Numbered from the stretch's first letter, positions 8,324-17,434 are shown. The stretch is DNA of 46,520 nucleotides from CAYSPU01 sp964432995 (GCA_964432995.1 CAYSPU010000009.1:1-46520), one strand, 5' to 3'. The notes: generated by a model from the sequence alone, not told the origin. Made by a program: numbers and translations.

Positions 8324-11300
8324 TCATTTGGCGGACGGGCCGCCCGGGCGGGGGGCTTCGGCGGCGGGTTTGGGGGTGGTGATCCGGAAATCGGCGAAGG
8401 CCACGTGGCTGCTCTCGCCGCCGTAGCTGGCGTGATACAGGCCGACCTGCACGGGCAGGTTCGCCATGTCCCGGCGTTCGACCGGTGATCCGGGCATTTC
8501 CTGCCACGCGTCGCCATCGGCGCTGGTACGAAAGTGGAACCGCATCCCGTGGCGGATGATCTGGAGGTGGCGATGCGCATCCCAGGCGAGCTGATTCCCT
8601 TTCTGCAATCGCCCGCCGTCGAGGGTGGTGACCATGTTCCCCTGGTTCCAGATGGGAAAGAAGTTGAGCTGGACGAGGTCCTCCCCCGGTCCGGCATCTT
8701 CCGGGTTCGGCACGCGGGCCATCAGCCCGCCGTCGTTGTTGCCGGGTACGCGACGGGTCGACAGGCCGGCGTAGTCAACCACTTTCACCTGGGCCACGAA
8801 ATCGCCCGCGACCAGCCGGTAGAGAAACGGCCCCAGCGGCCGGCCGCCGTCCCAAACACTGCCCCGCGACTGCAACCGCAACGCGCCTCCTGCGGCGGCG
8901 ATGGCCTCGGCCGTCGCGCGGTCGCCGGAGCCAACAAAGCCGTCCCAGGTCGTTCCGCTGGTTCCGCGGGCGAGGAAATCGTGGGCGGCGTCGAAGGAAT
9001 CCCCGGACTCCTGGAAGCCCCGGGGATCGGTCACAGCCTCCACGGAGGCGGAGGTAACGCTGACGTTACCGAAGGCGTCGCGCACTTGCACATTGTAGGC
9101 GTAGGCAGTGGCGGGCTGCAGGCCGTCGTCCAGGAAGTAGGGCAGGGGCATCCAGCCCCGGCTGCTGCCGCCGGGATGCCCGGTGGTTTCGGTGAAGCGG
9201 TATTCGACCGGACCCGCCGCCGACTCGCCGGGCCGGGCGGCCATCGCGATCATGGTGCCGGCCATGGCCCGGGGGGGCTGGGCAAACGCGGACGGGTTCG
9301 GGGCCGGTGCCTGGTGTTCCTGCCTGGAGAGCTGATACCACTGAGTCACCTCGGCCACGGACAGAGCGCGGCGGAGCAGTTGCACCCGCGAGAGCGCGCC
9401 CGAGAACGGCATTCGTCCGCCCAACCGGATCGAGCGAAGACTCTTGGGGACCCGGGGCACCATGCGGGTGGTCGGCATGCCGTCGAGGAAGAACGTCCCT
9501 CCACCATCCCGATGCACCACCACCAACTGTCGCCAGCCGCCGCCGGGTGGCGCGCTCAGCAAGGGGGCGAACGCACCGGAGGCGTCCTCGACTTCGACGA
9601 CGCTTTCGCCCGGATCGACCTGCCGATTGGCGACGTTGACCAACAGCGTGAAGTCCGTCAGCGCCACGTCCTCGTCGAAAGCGCACCGGAGAGACTGTCC
9701 GGCGCCGAGTTGCACGGCGATCCGGCCATCCACTTCCGCCACCACGGGGGGTTGGTCGACGGCGGAGAAAGAACCTCCGAGCGCCCCGCTATTGGCCCAG
9801 GACGGCAGCGGGCCGTAATCGAGCCTGGCGGAATCGAGATGCACCAGCACATCGGCCGAGGGTTCGTCCGCCGCCAGTTTCTGGATTTCGGTTTCCGGCA
9901 ACGCGCCGTCGTAGATGCGCAGCGAGGCCAGGTAGCCGTCAAAGAACTCCGTGCCCGGCTCGGAAGCGCCGACGTGGATTGGCCGACCCGCGTGCATCAG
10001 CAACATCTTGGCCGCGGCGTTGTCGAGCCGCCCATCCACGTAGACGCGCTCGATGACGCCGTCGAAGACCACGGCCAGGTGGTGCCACTGACCGGCTTTC
10101 GGGGGTGCGCTCTGGAAGCCCATGTCGGCAAAGCCCCAATGGCCCACCGCGCCGAACTCCCGATGCGTGCCGTAGCCAACTTGGGCGGTCGTCGCGTCCG
10201 GGCCGCCGCGTCCCGCCCAGCTCACCAGGCATTCGCTCTCGCCAATCTCCGGATTATTGACCCAGGCGGCCACGGTGAAGCTGCTGTTGCCGGCCAGCGA
10301 TCGGGGCGCCGGGAATGACGCCGTCAGGAGCTGGTGACCGGAGAACCGGACGGCTTTGCGTCCCATGGCCAGGCCCACAATGGGGCTGGCGTCGCCGCCG
10401 GCGAATCCGCCGCCCAGGGTGCCGCGGTTGGTCCACGTAACGAGCGACGTGCCCAGCGGCAGGTCGGCGACATCGAGGTGGACGAGGAGGTTCGGGGCAG
10501 GCTCTTGCTCCAGTGTGCCGCGTTCCTGGAGCCGGAGCTCGGAGCTCGGAGCTCGGAGTTCGGAGTCATGTTCTCCGGGTGCACCGCGCCGTGTGCGATC
10601 CGGGCCTTGGAGAAGGGCCGCGGTGCGCCCGGCTTGCTTCGGGGCCACCCATTCCTGGAAGGCGCGGTCGGCCATGGCGAGGAGCGGGTCGGCGGGGGCT
10701 TCGGAGAAGACCTTGAAGTTCCACACTGCGCCGAAGAGGCCGGGAAACTCGGTGCCGGTCACAGTGAGGCGCACGAATCGCGCCTCGACGTCGCCGTCGT
10801 CCACCATGGGGCTGCCCCAGCGGGTGTTTTGCCGGCGGTCGGCGAAGGTCTCCCAGGTGCGGCCGTCGAGGGAGGTCTCGAGCACATACTGGTAGTACCA
10901 CGTTGCGTACTCGAACTGGACGTGGGTGCGGCGGACGTGCCGGGGGCTGCCCAAGTCCACCGTCAGCCAATGGCCCATCCGGTTGTTGGCGGGCCGCCAC
11001 AGCGTGGCGTTATTGTCGTCCACGGCGTATTCCGGCTGGTAGTCGTGCCCGCGGACCGTGTCGCGATAGAACGAGGAGGCGCTGACCTTGGCGGTGAAAG
11101 CGAGATTCCGCTCCGGCGTGGGCGCGCCCAGGAGGCCGATGCCGCGATGCGTGGGCTCGATTTTGCGGATCACGCCATCGCTCTCGAACACGAGCCGGTC
11201 AGCGCAGGTCTGCCGGTGCATGCCGTTGGGGGTGTAAGGAACGTCGTGGCGGTGATAGACGATGTAGTAGTCGTCTCCCTGTTGGAGAATCGAGTGGTGG

Positions 11301-12145
11301 CCGGGACCATGGATCAGACGGTCGGCAGTCGTGGCGAGGATCGGGTTGTTTGGGCCCATGGCGAACTCGCCGTCGGGACGTCGGCCCACGGCGTACTGGA
11401 CGCGGTAGCTGGCGTCGTGACACGAGCCGGAGGAGTAGGTCAGGTAGTACCAGCCGTGGCGTTCGATCATGAACGGCGCTTCGAAGAAGTCCTTCGCCTG
11501 GGTGTTGGGGATCATGCCGAGACGGGCGAAGGACTTCATGTCCGGCTGGAACACGCCGAAGCCGCAGCCGCTGTTCGGGAAGATGCCCCAGGTGCCCCAG
11601 TAGCCGTAGAGCGTGCCGTCGGTATCCTCGAAGACCTGCGTGTCGAGGGTGATCACGTCCTTGACCAGTCGATCGGGGATGACGACGCCTTCGCCCGGGG
11701 TGAGGGGAGTCCAAGGGCCGAGGGGCGAGTCCGACGCGGCGCCGTAGGTGATGCAGGGCTGGTTGTAATAGAGGTAGTAGCGGCCGTTCGGACGTCGGAC
11801 CACGTCCGGCGCCCAGTAGTGCGGCGTGGTCGGCCAGTTCATCGGCACCAGCACCCAGTTCGCGAAGTCCCGCGACACCCAGACCGTGGCCGGACCGCGT
11901 CCGCCCCCGTTGCCGTCCGTCGTCGCATACAGATAGAAGGTATCGTCAAACCGCTCGATGGTCGGGTCGGCGAAGTAGCCCGGCACCAGGGGGTTGAAGT
12001 TGCCGGGGGCGTCGGCCGCGGTGTCGGCGGCGAACCCCGCAGTCGGCGAGGCCGTTCCCAGGAGGAGCGCGAGCGCAACGGCGCGCGCCCGGGGCGGGCA
12101 TCCCGGAGGACGCGACGCGCAGGGAGGACGTCGGCGGGCACGCAT
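8324..12145 (-). CDS. Multidomain GH43 glycosidase (arabinosidase/xylosidase type) with CBM32 and LamG-like domains
   Basis: A 1273-residue exported protein. After a signal-like N-terminus (AVALALLLGTASPTAGFA) comes a five-bladed GH43 domain (about 45-320) with the three expected acids: Asp in YFADPTI (about 58), Asp in ITLDTQVFED (about 168) and Glu in FFEAPFMIE (about 222). A discoidin/CBM32-like domain follows (about 330-480), then two LamG/concanavalin-like domains (about 545-860), a fibronectin-like stretch, and a C-terminal DUF1349-like domain (about 1000-1260). It should act on arabinose- or xylose-containing glycans outside the cytoplasm. The start at 12145 (MRARRRPP) is preferred over 12196 because it leaves a compact signal peptide. 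It lies 75 bases downstream of the AraC-type gene. A 7-bp tandem repeat falls inside the linker near residue 530. Confidence 0.92.
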   Translation of the reverse strand: MRARRRPPCASRPPGCPPRARAVALALLLGTASPTAGFAADTAADAPGNFNPLVPGYFADPTIERFDDTFYLYATTDGNGGGRGPATVWVSRDFANWVLVPMNWPTTPHYWAPDVVRRPNGRYYLYYNQPCITYGAASDSPLGPWTPLTPGEGVVIPDRLVKDVITLDTQVFEDTDGTLYGYWGTWGIFPNSGCGFGVFQPDMKSFARLGMIPNTQAKDFFEAPFMIERHGWYYLTYSSGSCHDASYRVQYAVGRRPDGEFAMGPNNPILATTADRLIHGPGHHSILQQGDDYYIVYHRHDVPYTPNGMHRQTCADRLVFESDGVIRKIEPTHRGIGLLGAPTPERNLAFTAKVSASSFYRDTVRGHDYQPEYAVDDNNATLWRPANNRMGHWLTVDLGSPRHVRRTHVQFEYATWYYQYVLETSLDGRTWETFADRRQNTRWGSPMVDDGDVEARFVRLTVTGTEFPGLFGAVWNFKVFSEAPADPLLAMADRAFQEWVAPKQAGRTAALLQGPDRTRRGAPGEHDSELRAPSSELRLQERGTLEQEPAPNLLVHLDVADLPLGTSLVTWTNRGTLGGGFAGGDASPIVGLAMGRKAVRFSGHQLLTASFPAPRSLAGNSSFTVAAWVNNPEIGESECLVSWAGRGGPDATTAQVGYGTHREFGAVGHWGFADMGFQSAPPKAGQWHHLAVVFDGVIERVYVDGRLDNAAAKMLLMHAGRPIHVGASEPGTEFFDGYLASLRIYDGALPETEIQKLAADEPSADVLVHLDSARLDYGPLPSWANSGALGGSFSAVDQPPVVAEVDGRIAVQLGAGQSLRCAFDEDVALTDFTLLVNVANRQVDPGESVVEVEDASGAFAPLLSAPPGGGWRQLVVVHRDGGGTFFLDGMPTTRMVPRVPKSLRSIRLGGRMPFSGALSRVQLLRRALSVAEVTQWYQLSRQEHQAPAPNPSAFAQPPRAMAGTMIAMAARPGESAAGPVEYRFTETTGHPGGSSRGWMPLPYFLDDGLQPATAYAYNVQVRDAFGNVSVTSASVEAVTDPRGFQESGDSFDAAHDFLARGTSGTTWDGFVGSGDRATAEAIAAAGGALRLQSRGSVWDGGRPLGPFLYRLVAGDFVAQVKVVDYAGLSTRRVPGNNDGGLMARVPNPEDAGPGEDLVQLNFFPIWNQGNMVTTLDGGRLQKGNQLAWDAHRHLQIIRHGMRFHFRTSADGDAWQEMPGSPVERRDMANLPVQVGLYHASYGGESSHVAFADFRITTPKPAAEAPRPGGPSAK
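10534..10566. repeat. 7-bp tandem repeat (GGAGCTC/GGAGTTC) inside the GH43 gene
   Basis: On the plus strand GGAGCTC occurs three times in a row, followed by GGAGTTC and a partial unit. In the protein it encodes the ELRAPSSELR segment between the CBM32-like and first LamG-like domains. Similar CGGAGTT units occur between genes at 27721-27757 and 44567-44585, so a usually intergenic repeat appears to have become a coding linker. Confidence 0.8.
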
Positions 12146-12220
12146 GGCGAGTAAATTAACAAACTTTAGAAAGTCGGCAATGGCTGAAGTCCACATCGGG
12201 CTTTGTGAGATGCACCAGGC

Positions 12221-13105
12221 TCACCGGGGGGAACGGGCAAGGCCGCGAATCCGGTAGTCGCTCGGGGGCCACCCGACCCCTTTCTTGAAGGCGGTGGAAA
12301 AGGCGAAGGCGTTCTCGTAGCCCACGGTTTGGCCGACCTCTTCGACTTTCATGGAGGTCGAGGCGAGCAATTCGGCGGCGCGTTGGAGGCGCAGGTACGT
12401 CACCTGTTGGATGGGGCTGCGGCCCAACTCCCGGAGGCAGAGCCGCCGGAGGTGCTCGCGGCTGCAGTGGGCTTGGCGCGCCAGGCGGTCCAGGGACCAT
12501 TCCTCGGCAGGTTGGGCGGCGACCGATTGCCAGAGCCGCTGGAGCCGGTCCTGCCCGCGGAACGGGTGGGCGAAACGGAGGACATAGCCGTGGATCAACT
12601 CGACCCAGTAGTGGGCCAGAGCCGGTGAAGCGGCCCCAAGCTGTTCGGCGCGCAGACCCTCGATGGCCCAACGGAGCGGGTCGGCGTCGAACCTGGCCAT
12701 CACCGGGGCCTCCGCCGTGAGAATCTCCGGATGTCCCGGCGGATGGAGATAGCAGACGTAACAGAACTCCCAGGGCCGGGTGCCGACGGCGTGGAATTCG
12801 TTGCGGGTGTGGGACGGGAGCAGGCAACCCATGCCCGGGGTGAAGCGCCGCCAGCGGCCGTCGACGCGGACGCGGCCTTCGCCGTTGACGCAGGCCATGA
12901 AATAGGCGGTGAGCTGCCGGGTGCGCACAATGCGGTAGCCGGGGCCGGCGCGCACGATGCCGGCGTGCTCGATGTCGTGCTGCGCCAGCGCGGCGCACAC
13001 GGGGTAGCGCTGGAGCCAGTGCCGACGGTCATTCGCGTGCGCGCGCACGCCGCGCAGGCGGGTGCCGGGGCCGTGTTGCGTCAGATCGCCGGTCGGGTCG
13101 GCCAT
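12221..13105 (-). CDS. AraC family transcriptional regulator
   Basis: A 294-residue regulator. The N-terminal half (about 25-170) resembles the cupin-like AraC sensor domain (GRWRRFTPGMGCLLPSHTRNEFHAVG, typical of arabinose-binding family members). The C-terminal 100 residues hold two helix-turn-helix motifs: WSLDRLARQAHCSREHLRRL, and VEEVGQTVGYENAFAFSTAFKK with the family signature ending in GWPPSDYR. It is the first gene of the minus-strand sugar cluster and is likely to control it in response to a released pentose; the ligand is an inference from context. The start ATG at 13105 gives a normal family length. Its promoter must lie in the repeat-rich gap upstream. Confidence 0.93.
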   Translation of the reverse strand: MADPTGDLTQHGPGTRLRGVRAHANDRRHWLQRYPVCAALAQHDIEHAGIVRAGPGYRIVRTRQLTAYFMACVNGEGRVRVDGRWRRFTPGMGCLLPSHTRNEFHAVGTRPWEFCYVCYLHPPGHPEILTAEAPVMARFDADPLRWAIEGLRAEQLGAASPALAHYWVELIHGYVLRFAHPFRGQDRLQRLWQSVAAQPAEEWSLDRLARQAHCSREHLRRLCLRELGRSPIQQVTYLRLQRAAELLASTSMKVEEVGQTVGYENAFAFSTAFKKGVGWPPSDYRIRGLARSPR

Positions 13106-13172
13106 GGCAGTTCGGATGGTTCTGCCGGATCATACCCACGGCGGGCCGCACGGCGTCAACCCCGGGACAACG

Positions 13173-13260
13173 CCCCGGATCCTCGCGTACGTGGCGCGGC
13201 GGCTTCGGTCGTCCCCGATCAGCGCGCGGTCTTCGCCCCTGCGGACGGGCGCTCTGTCGG
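13173..13260 (+). repeat. Dispersed repeat family 2, copy 1
   Basis: This segment, beginning CCCCGGATCCTCGCGTACG and ending CTCTGTCGG, matches 40912-40998 over its full length with scattered differences (shared blocks GGATCCTCGCGTA, CGCGC-GTCT and TCTGTCGG). Both copies lie between genes, each near a family 1 repeat. Confidence 0.6.
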
Positions 13261-13287
13261 TGGGCGGCCAGCACTCGTGGCCGCTTC

Positions 13288-13350
13288 GGACCGCCCGCCG
13301 TCCCGGCGGGCAGCAGCCTCACCTGCCGGACGCGATCCCGAACCATCGGC
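13288..13350 (+). repeat. Dispersed palindromic repeat family 1, copy 1
   Basis: The unit starts GGACCGCCCGCCGTCCCGG and contains a 7-bp stem CCCGCCG / CGGCGGG around a TCC loop, followed by CAGCAGCCTCACCTGCCGGA. Related copies are at 39237-39300 (same strand) and 41290-41354 (opposite strand). A short GC stem with conserved flanks, found only between genes, is the architecture of REP-type elements. Confidence 0.7.
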
Positions 13351-13557
13351 GAGCTACCGCCCGGCGGTGCCGCTGCGACGGGGGACCAGCCTCCGCCAAG
13401 GCTGCGGCCTGGCAGGCCGGTCGCGCTCCGGACCATGCGCCGTCGGGGACTGGTGACCGGCAACCTCCGGATGCACTGCACGTTGTCCGGCCTCTGCGCG
13501 TGACGATCGCGGGGCGCGGGCATCTAATCGGCGGGCCAAGCGCCCTGAATCAGGAAC

Positions 13558-16017
13558 ATGAGCGATCTTCGACACGCCGTTCGAGTGTTACTGAGGAGTC
13601 CTGGTTTCGCCATGGTCACGGTGTTGTCCCTGGCGGTAGGGATCGGCGCCAACACCTCGGTGTTCAGCCTGCTGCAGGCGGTGCGCTGGCGGTCATTGCC
13701 GGTGCGCGAGCCTGGACAACTGCGGGTGCTGAACTGGATGGGCTCTTTCCCCAAGGAGTATTCCTTTGTCGGGGAGGAGTTCGTCTTTCTGCGGAAGGGC
13801 GGACAGCGGTTCGGCGAGTTTTCTGGTCCGCTGTATGGCGCGCTCCGCCAGCCAGAAGGCGAATCGGTCGAGGTGTTCGCGTATTCGCGGACGGAGCCGT
13901 TGACGGCGGTGACGTCGGGTGGGGCGCTGACGGTGGCGGGGCTGTTGGTATCCGGCAATTTCTTTGCCGGCTACGGGGCCGGTCCGTCGATCGGCCGTCC
14001 GATCCGGCCGGAAGACGACCGACGCGAAGCAGAACCCGTCGCGGTGATCACCCATCGCTGGTGGGAACGGCATCTGGGCTCCGACCCACAGGTCGTGGGC
14101 CGGGCGATCACCCTGAACGGGAGAAGCCTCACGATCATTGGCGTCCTCCCGAGGGGATTTGCCGGACCGCTGGCGGGCGACGCCGCGGACGTCTATCTGC
14201 CGTTGGCGCTGCAACCGGCGTTCCGGCCTGATAACCCGCTGGCCTCCCCGCACCACTACTGGCTGCAAGTCATGCTGCGATTGCAGAAAGGCGCCAGTGA
14301 ATCCGCCGTCCGCCCCGCCCTGGAAGTCGCGTTTCGCCGGCATCAGCAGGAGTTGTCGGAGTCCGGGGCCGAGCCGCCGACACTGCTGCTGATGGACGGC
14401 CGATGTGGGCCCTGGATCGCGCGGGAGGCGTTGGCGAGTCCGCTGGCCCCGCTGGCGTGGATGGTGGGTTTGGTGCTGCTGGTGGCGTGCGCCAACGCGG
14501 GGAGTCTCCTGCTGGCCCGCAACGCCGTCCGGCAGCACGAGATGGCCGTGCGGGCCGCACTCGGCGCGGGCCGCTGGCGCCTCATCCGGCAGGTGTTGGC
14601 GGACAGCGTCGTCCTCGCGGTCTTGGCGGCGGGCTTGGGCCTGATCTTCGCCTGGTGGGGGCAAGCCGCGTTGGTGTGGTTGTTGCCGGGTCTCCAGGGA
14701 GAGGTGCACTTCGATGTCCGGCTGGATGCCAGGGTGTTTCTGTTCACCGTGGGCGCGACGGCCGTGACGGCGCTGCTGGTGGGCCTGCTCCCGGGGCTGA
14801 TGGCCTCTCGAGTCACCCCGGCGGCCGGACTTCGGAACCCGCGCATTCTGGGCACGCCGCGGCTGCGGCTGGGGAAACTCCTGGTCGTCGGCCAAATGGC
14901 GATGGCACTCGTCCTGGTAACCGGTGCTGGGCTGATGGCCCGCACCCTGACCAACCTGCGACGGGTCGACATGGGCTTCGATCCGCATCATCTGTTGGTG
15001 TTCCGTTTGAACGCGACGCAGAGTGGTCATCCGGAAGCGGAACTGCCGGCCTTCTACGAACGGGTGCGCGAAGCAGTCGCGGCGATCCCCGGCGTGCGGT
15101 CCGCCGGGTTCTCGGACCAGAGCCACGTGGGAGCCGGATTTGGCGCCGGATACGGGATCGAGATTGCGGGGCGAGCAGGGGAACCGCTTTCGTCCAGCGG
15201 CCTGACCGCCAGCGACACGTTTCTGGCGACGATGGGAATCCCCTTGCTGCAGGGGCGTTGGTTCAACACCTCGGACACGCCGAGCTCCGGGCGGGTCATC
15301 ATTGTCAATCAAGCCTTTGCGGAGAAGATGTTCCCGGGAGAGACTCCGGTCGGCAAGACCTGCACGATCGGCGGCCTCGAGCACGCCATCGTCGGCGTTT
15401 GCGGGAACGCCAGGCTCTACGACTTCCGGATGGAAGTGCAGCCCATCGTCTACTTCTCCTACCGGCAGAGGCCGAGCCCGGAGGCATGGTTTGAAGCGCG
15501 CACCGCTCTTCCTCCGACGGCGTTGGGAACGGCGGTGTCGAAGGCGGTGGCCCAACTCGACGCCACCATCGCCGTCGCCGGTTTGACCACTCAACGAGAA
15601 CTCGCGGACCGTCTGGTCGCCCAGGAGCGCATGTTCGCCTCTCTCGGCGGGGGGCTGGCCCTGCTGTCGCTGGGGCTCTCCTGCGTCGGTATCCATGGGT
15701 TGATGGCGTATCTCGTGAGGCGGCGGACGGGGGAGATCGGCCTGCGCCTCGCACTTGGCGCGCGACCGATCGATGTGAGTCGTGGGGTCTTGCAGGAAGC
15801 CGCGCTGCTCGCGGGAACGGGTGCGCTGCTCGGTGGGTTGGCGGCCGTGGGTGCGACGCGCGTCCTTCGCGGCTACCTCTATGGTGTGGCGCCCCAAGAC
15901 CCGCTGACGCTAACCACGGCGGCAGTCCTGCTGGGGATTGCCGCCATCGTGGCCGCATGGTTGCCGGCGCGGCGGGCGGCGCGGGTCGATCCCCTGCTCG
16001 CGCTCCGGTGTGAGTAA
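13558..16017 (+). CDS. ADOP/MacB-like ABC transporter permease
   Basis: An 819-residue membrane protein of the ADOP type (duplicated FtsX/MacB permease without its own ATPase). It begins with the short helical leader typical of the family (MSDLRHAVRVLLRSPGFAMV) and a first membrane helix, followed by a MacB-like periplasmic domain (about 45-240), three helices of the first FtsX domain (about 290-430), a second periplasmic domain (about 450-640) and a second FtsX domain (about 690-819) ending in the usual AARVDPLLALRCE. Such permeases are associated with export or with cell-surface lipid and peptide handling; the substrate is unknown. No ATPase gene is adjacent. Its stop overlaps a possible start of the response-regulator frame. 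Confidence 0.9.
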   Translation: MSDLRHAVRVLLRSPGFAMVTVLSLAVGIGANTSVFSLLQAVRWRSLPVREPGQLRVLNWMGSFPKEYSFVGEEFVFLRKGGQRFGEFSGPLYGALRQPEGESVEVFAYSRTEPLTAVTSGGALTVAGLLVSGNFFAGYGAGPSIGRPIRPEDDRREAEPVAVITHRWWERHLGSDPQVVGRAITLNGRSLTIIGVLPRGFAGPLAGDAADVYLPLALQPAFRPDNPLASPHHYWLQVMLRLQKGASESAVRPALEVAFRRHQQELSESGAEPPTLLLMDGRCGPWIAREALASPLAPLAWMVGLVLLVACANAGSLLLARNAVRQHEMAVRAALGAGRWRLIRQVLADSVVLAVLAAGLGLIFAWWGQAALVWLLPGLQGEVHFDVRLDARVFLFTVGATAVTALLVGLLPGLMASRVTPAAGLRNPRILGTPRLRLGKLLVVGQMAMALVLVTGAGLMARTLTNLRRVDMGFDPHHLLVFRLNATQSGHPEAELPAFYERVREAVAAIPGVRSAGFSDQSHVGAGFGAGYGIEIAGRAGEPLSSSGLTASDTFLATMGIPLLQGRWFNTSDTPSSGRVIIVNQAFAEKMFPGETPVGKTCTIGGLEHAIVGVCGNARLYDFRMEVQPIVYFSYRQRPSPEAWFEARTALPPTALGTAVSKAVAQLDATIAVAGLTTQRELADRLVAQERMFASLGGGLALLSLGLSCVGIHGLMAYLVRRRTGEIGLRLALGARPIDVSRGVLQEAALLAGTGALLGGLAAVGATRVLRGYLYGVAPQDPLTLTTAAVLLGIAAIVAAWLPARRAARVDPLLALRCE

Positions 16018-16067
16018 TGTCTCGACGGTGTTGCGGAGCGCGGCCGACCGGTGCAGGATGGGGTCCA

Positions 16068-16469
16068 ATGCCGCGTGTTCTGGCCATGGATGATGATCCG
16101 TACTTCCGGTTGGTCATCGACCGGGTTCTCGCCAGCGCCGGCATTGAGGCCGTGGTGGCGGAGAGCGGGGCGGAGGGCCTGCGGAAAGCGCGAGAGAATC
16201 CGCCGGACGTGATTCTGTGCGACCTGGAGATGCCCGGCATGGATGGCTTCGAGGTCCTGGCCGAGGTGCGCAAAGAGGCGGCGATGGTTTCCATTCCGTT
16301 TGTGTTTGTCACGGGGGCCGCGACCGAGGCGGAGGAGGAACGCATGCTGCGGAGCGGAGCGGCGGCGGTGCTGCGCAAGCCGCTGGCGTTTGCCCCGCTG
16401 CTGGCAGCGGTAAAATCACTCCTGCCCGCACCACCGCCGTCAGACGGCCAACCGCCACCGACCCGATAG
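16068..16469 (+). CDS. Single-domain response regulator (CheY-like receiver)
   Basis: A 133-residue receiver domain with no output domain. Counting from MPRVLAMDDD, the acidic pocket is Asp8-10, the phospho-acceptor is Asp52 (CDLEMPGMDG), the switch Thr is at 82 (VFVTGA) and the conserved Lys is at 104 (RKPL). A proline-rich tail follows. An in-frame ATG at 16017 overlaps the permease stop codon by one base (TAATG) and would add 17 residues; the later ATG is chosen because it begins directly at the receiver fold. The tight spacing suggests cotranscription with the permease. No cognate histidine kinase is present. Confidence 0.88.
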   Translation: MPRVLAMDDDPYFRLVIDRVLASAGIEAVVAESGAEGLRKARENPPDVILCDLEMPGMDGFEVLAEVRKEAAMVSIPFVFVTGAATEAEEERMLRSGAAAVLRKPLAFAPLLAAVKSLLPAPPPSDGQPPPTR

Positions 16470-16573
16470 GCGAGCTCAGTCCTCCCGGCGCCGGCTCAAC
16501 GCGGGGGCGGGCGCCGAAACGAGGGCGCGCCGCCCTCAACTCCCTGCGGATCCGCGGATCGCCAGGTGCGTCC

Positions 16574-17434
16574 TTATCGCATCTTCTCGCGCCAGGCCGT
16601 CATGGACCGGGCGAGGTGCTCGCGAGCGTCGCCACCAATGCCATAACACTGAAGGCCGACCGGGCCGCGGTAACCCAGATCCTTCAGCGTGCGGAGCAGC
16701 GTGGCGACGTCGAAGCTGCCCTGGCCGAGGGGTTGGATGTAGCGTTCCCAGCCGGGGTTCGGATCCCGTTCGTCGGCGCCGTTGATCGAGACGGCCCAGA
16801 GTCGGGGCAGGGCCCGCCGCAGCAGCGGCCGGCAATCGCGGCTCGAGTCGACGCGCAGCCAATGGCAGAGGTTGAACATCACCCCGACATTCGGGCGGTC
16901 GACCTGGTCGGCAACACGGCAGGCGTCTTCGATCCGCTCGACCCACGAGCTCTGGTGCGGGTAGAGAAGGAGCTGGGATCCGGAGTCGCGGGCCAGGTCC
17001 GACATCTCGCGGAGGATCTTCACCGCGCGCGGATCGACGCTCGGATCGGAAGGCGTGGCGCCGTTGACGAGCAAGGCGAACTGGACCTTGCGCCCCTTGA
17101 CCAGGTCGAGGACCTCCCGGAAACGGGGGTCATAGGCCGGTTTGTCCGGCGCGACCTCGACGGTCATCGTGATCTGAAACAGCCGGAGACCAACCGCGTC
17201 GAGGCTCTTGATGCGGTCGGCGACACCGTCCAACCAGATGTGACCGACGCCGTCGTAGCCGAGTTCCTTGAGCATGGCGGCCTGCTCGGGGAAGCCGCGC
17301 TTCTGGGAGTCATGCCAGTCGATGCAAAAGGGGAAGAAAGGGGGCGACTTCGCTTCGGGAGTCGGCTCCGCTGCGGGGAGCAAGACGTGCAGCAGGGTCA
17401 GACCGGCGGCGACGGCAAGACGGGTGGATCTCAT
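16574..17434 (-). CDS. Exported sugar phosphate isomerase/epimerase-like TIM-barrel protein
   Basis: A 286-residue protein with a hydrophobic signal peptide (LAVAAGLTLLHVLLPAAE) and an AP-endonuclease-2/xylose-isomerase-like TIM barrel. Visible features are the strand LKELGYDGVGHIWLD, a putative metal site around LLLYPHQSSW and VGVMFNLCHWLR (the usual His and Asp/Asn ligands of this superfamily), and YRGPVGLQCYG near the end. Proteins of this type with signal peptides are common in Verrucomicrobia and Planctomycetes and usually have unknown substrates. The ATG at 17434 is preferred over 17470 because it gives a compact signal peptide. The gene is convergent with the response regulator, 104 bases away. 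Confidence 0.82.
   Translation of the reverse strand: MRSTRLAVAAGLTLLHVLLPAAEPTPEAKSPPFFPFCIDWHDSQKRGFPEQAAMLKELGYDGVGHIWLDGVADRIKSLDAVGLRLFQITMTVEVAPDKPAYDPRFREVLDLVKGRKVQFALLVNGATPSDPSVDPRAVKILREMSDLARDSGSQLLLYPHQSSWVERIEDACRVADQVDRPNVGVMFNLCHWLRVDSSRDCRPLLRRALPRLWAVSINGADERDPNPGWERYIQPLGQGSFDVATLLRTLKDLGYRGPVGLQCYGIGGDAREHLARSMTAWREKMR

Larger units (their letters stand above)
13106..13557. other. Repeat-rich divergent intergenic region
   Basis: This 452-base gap separates the AraC gene (minus) from the permease gene (plus), so promoters for both should lie here, but no clear -35/-10 pair was recognised. Much of it is made of dispersed repeats: one family copy at 13173-13260, another at 13288-13350, and a further GC hairpin-like stretch near 13385-13425. 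Open frames across it are shadows; no gene is supported. Confidence 0.6.

Noticed and set aside
13106..13557. Several open frames between the AraC gene and the permease
   Set aside because: They are translations of dispersed repeats; the same peptide pieces recur in shadows at the other repeat copies.
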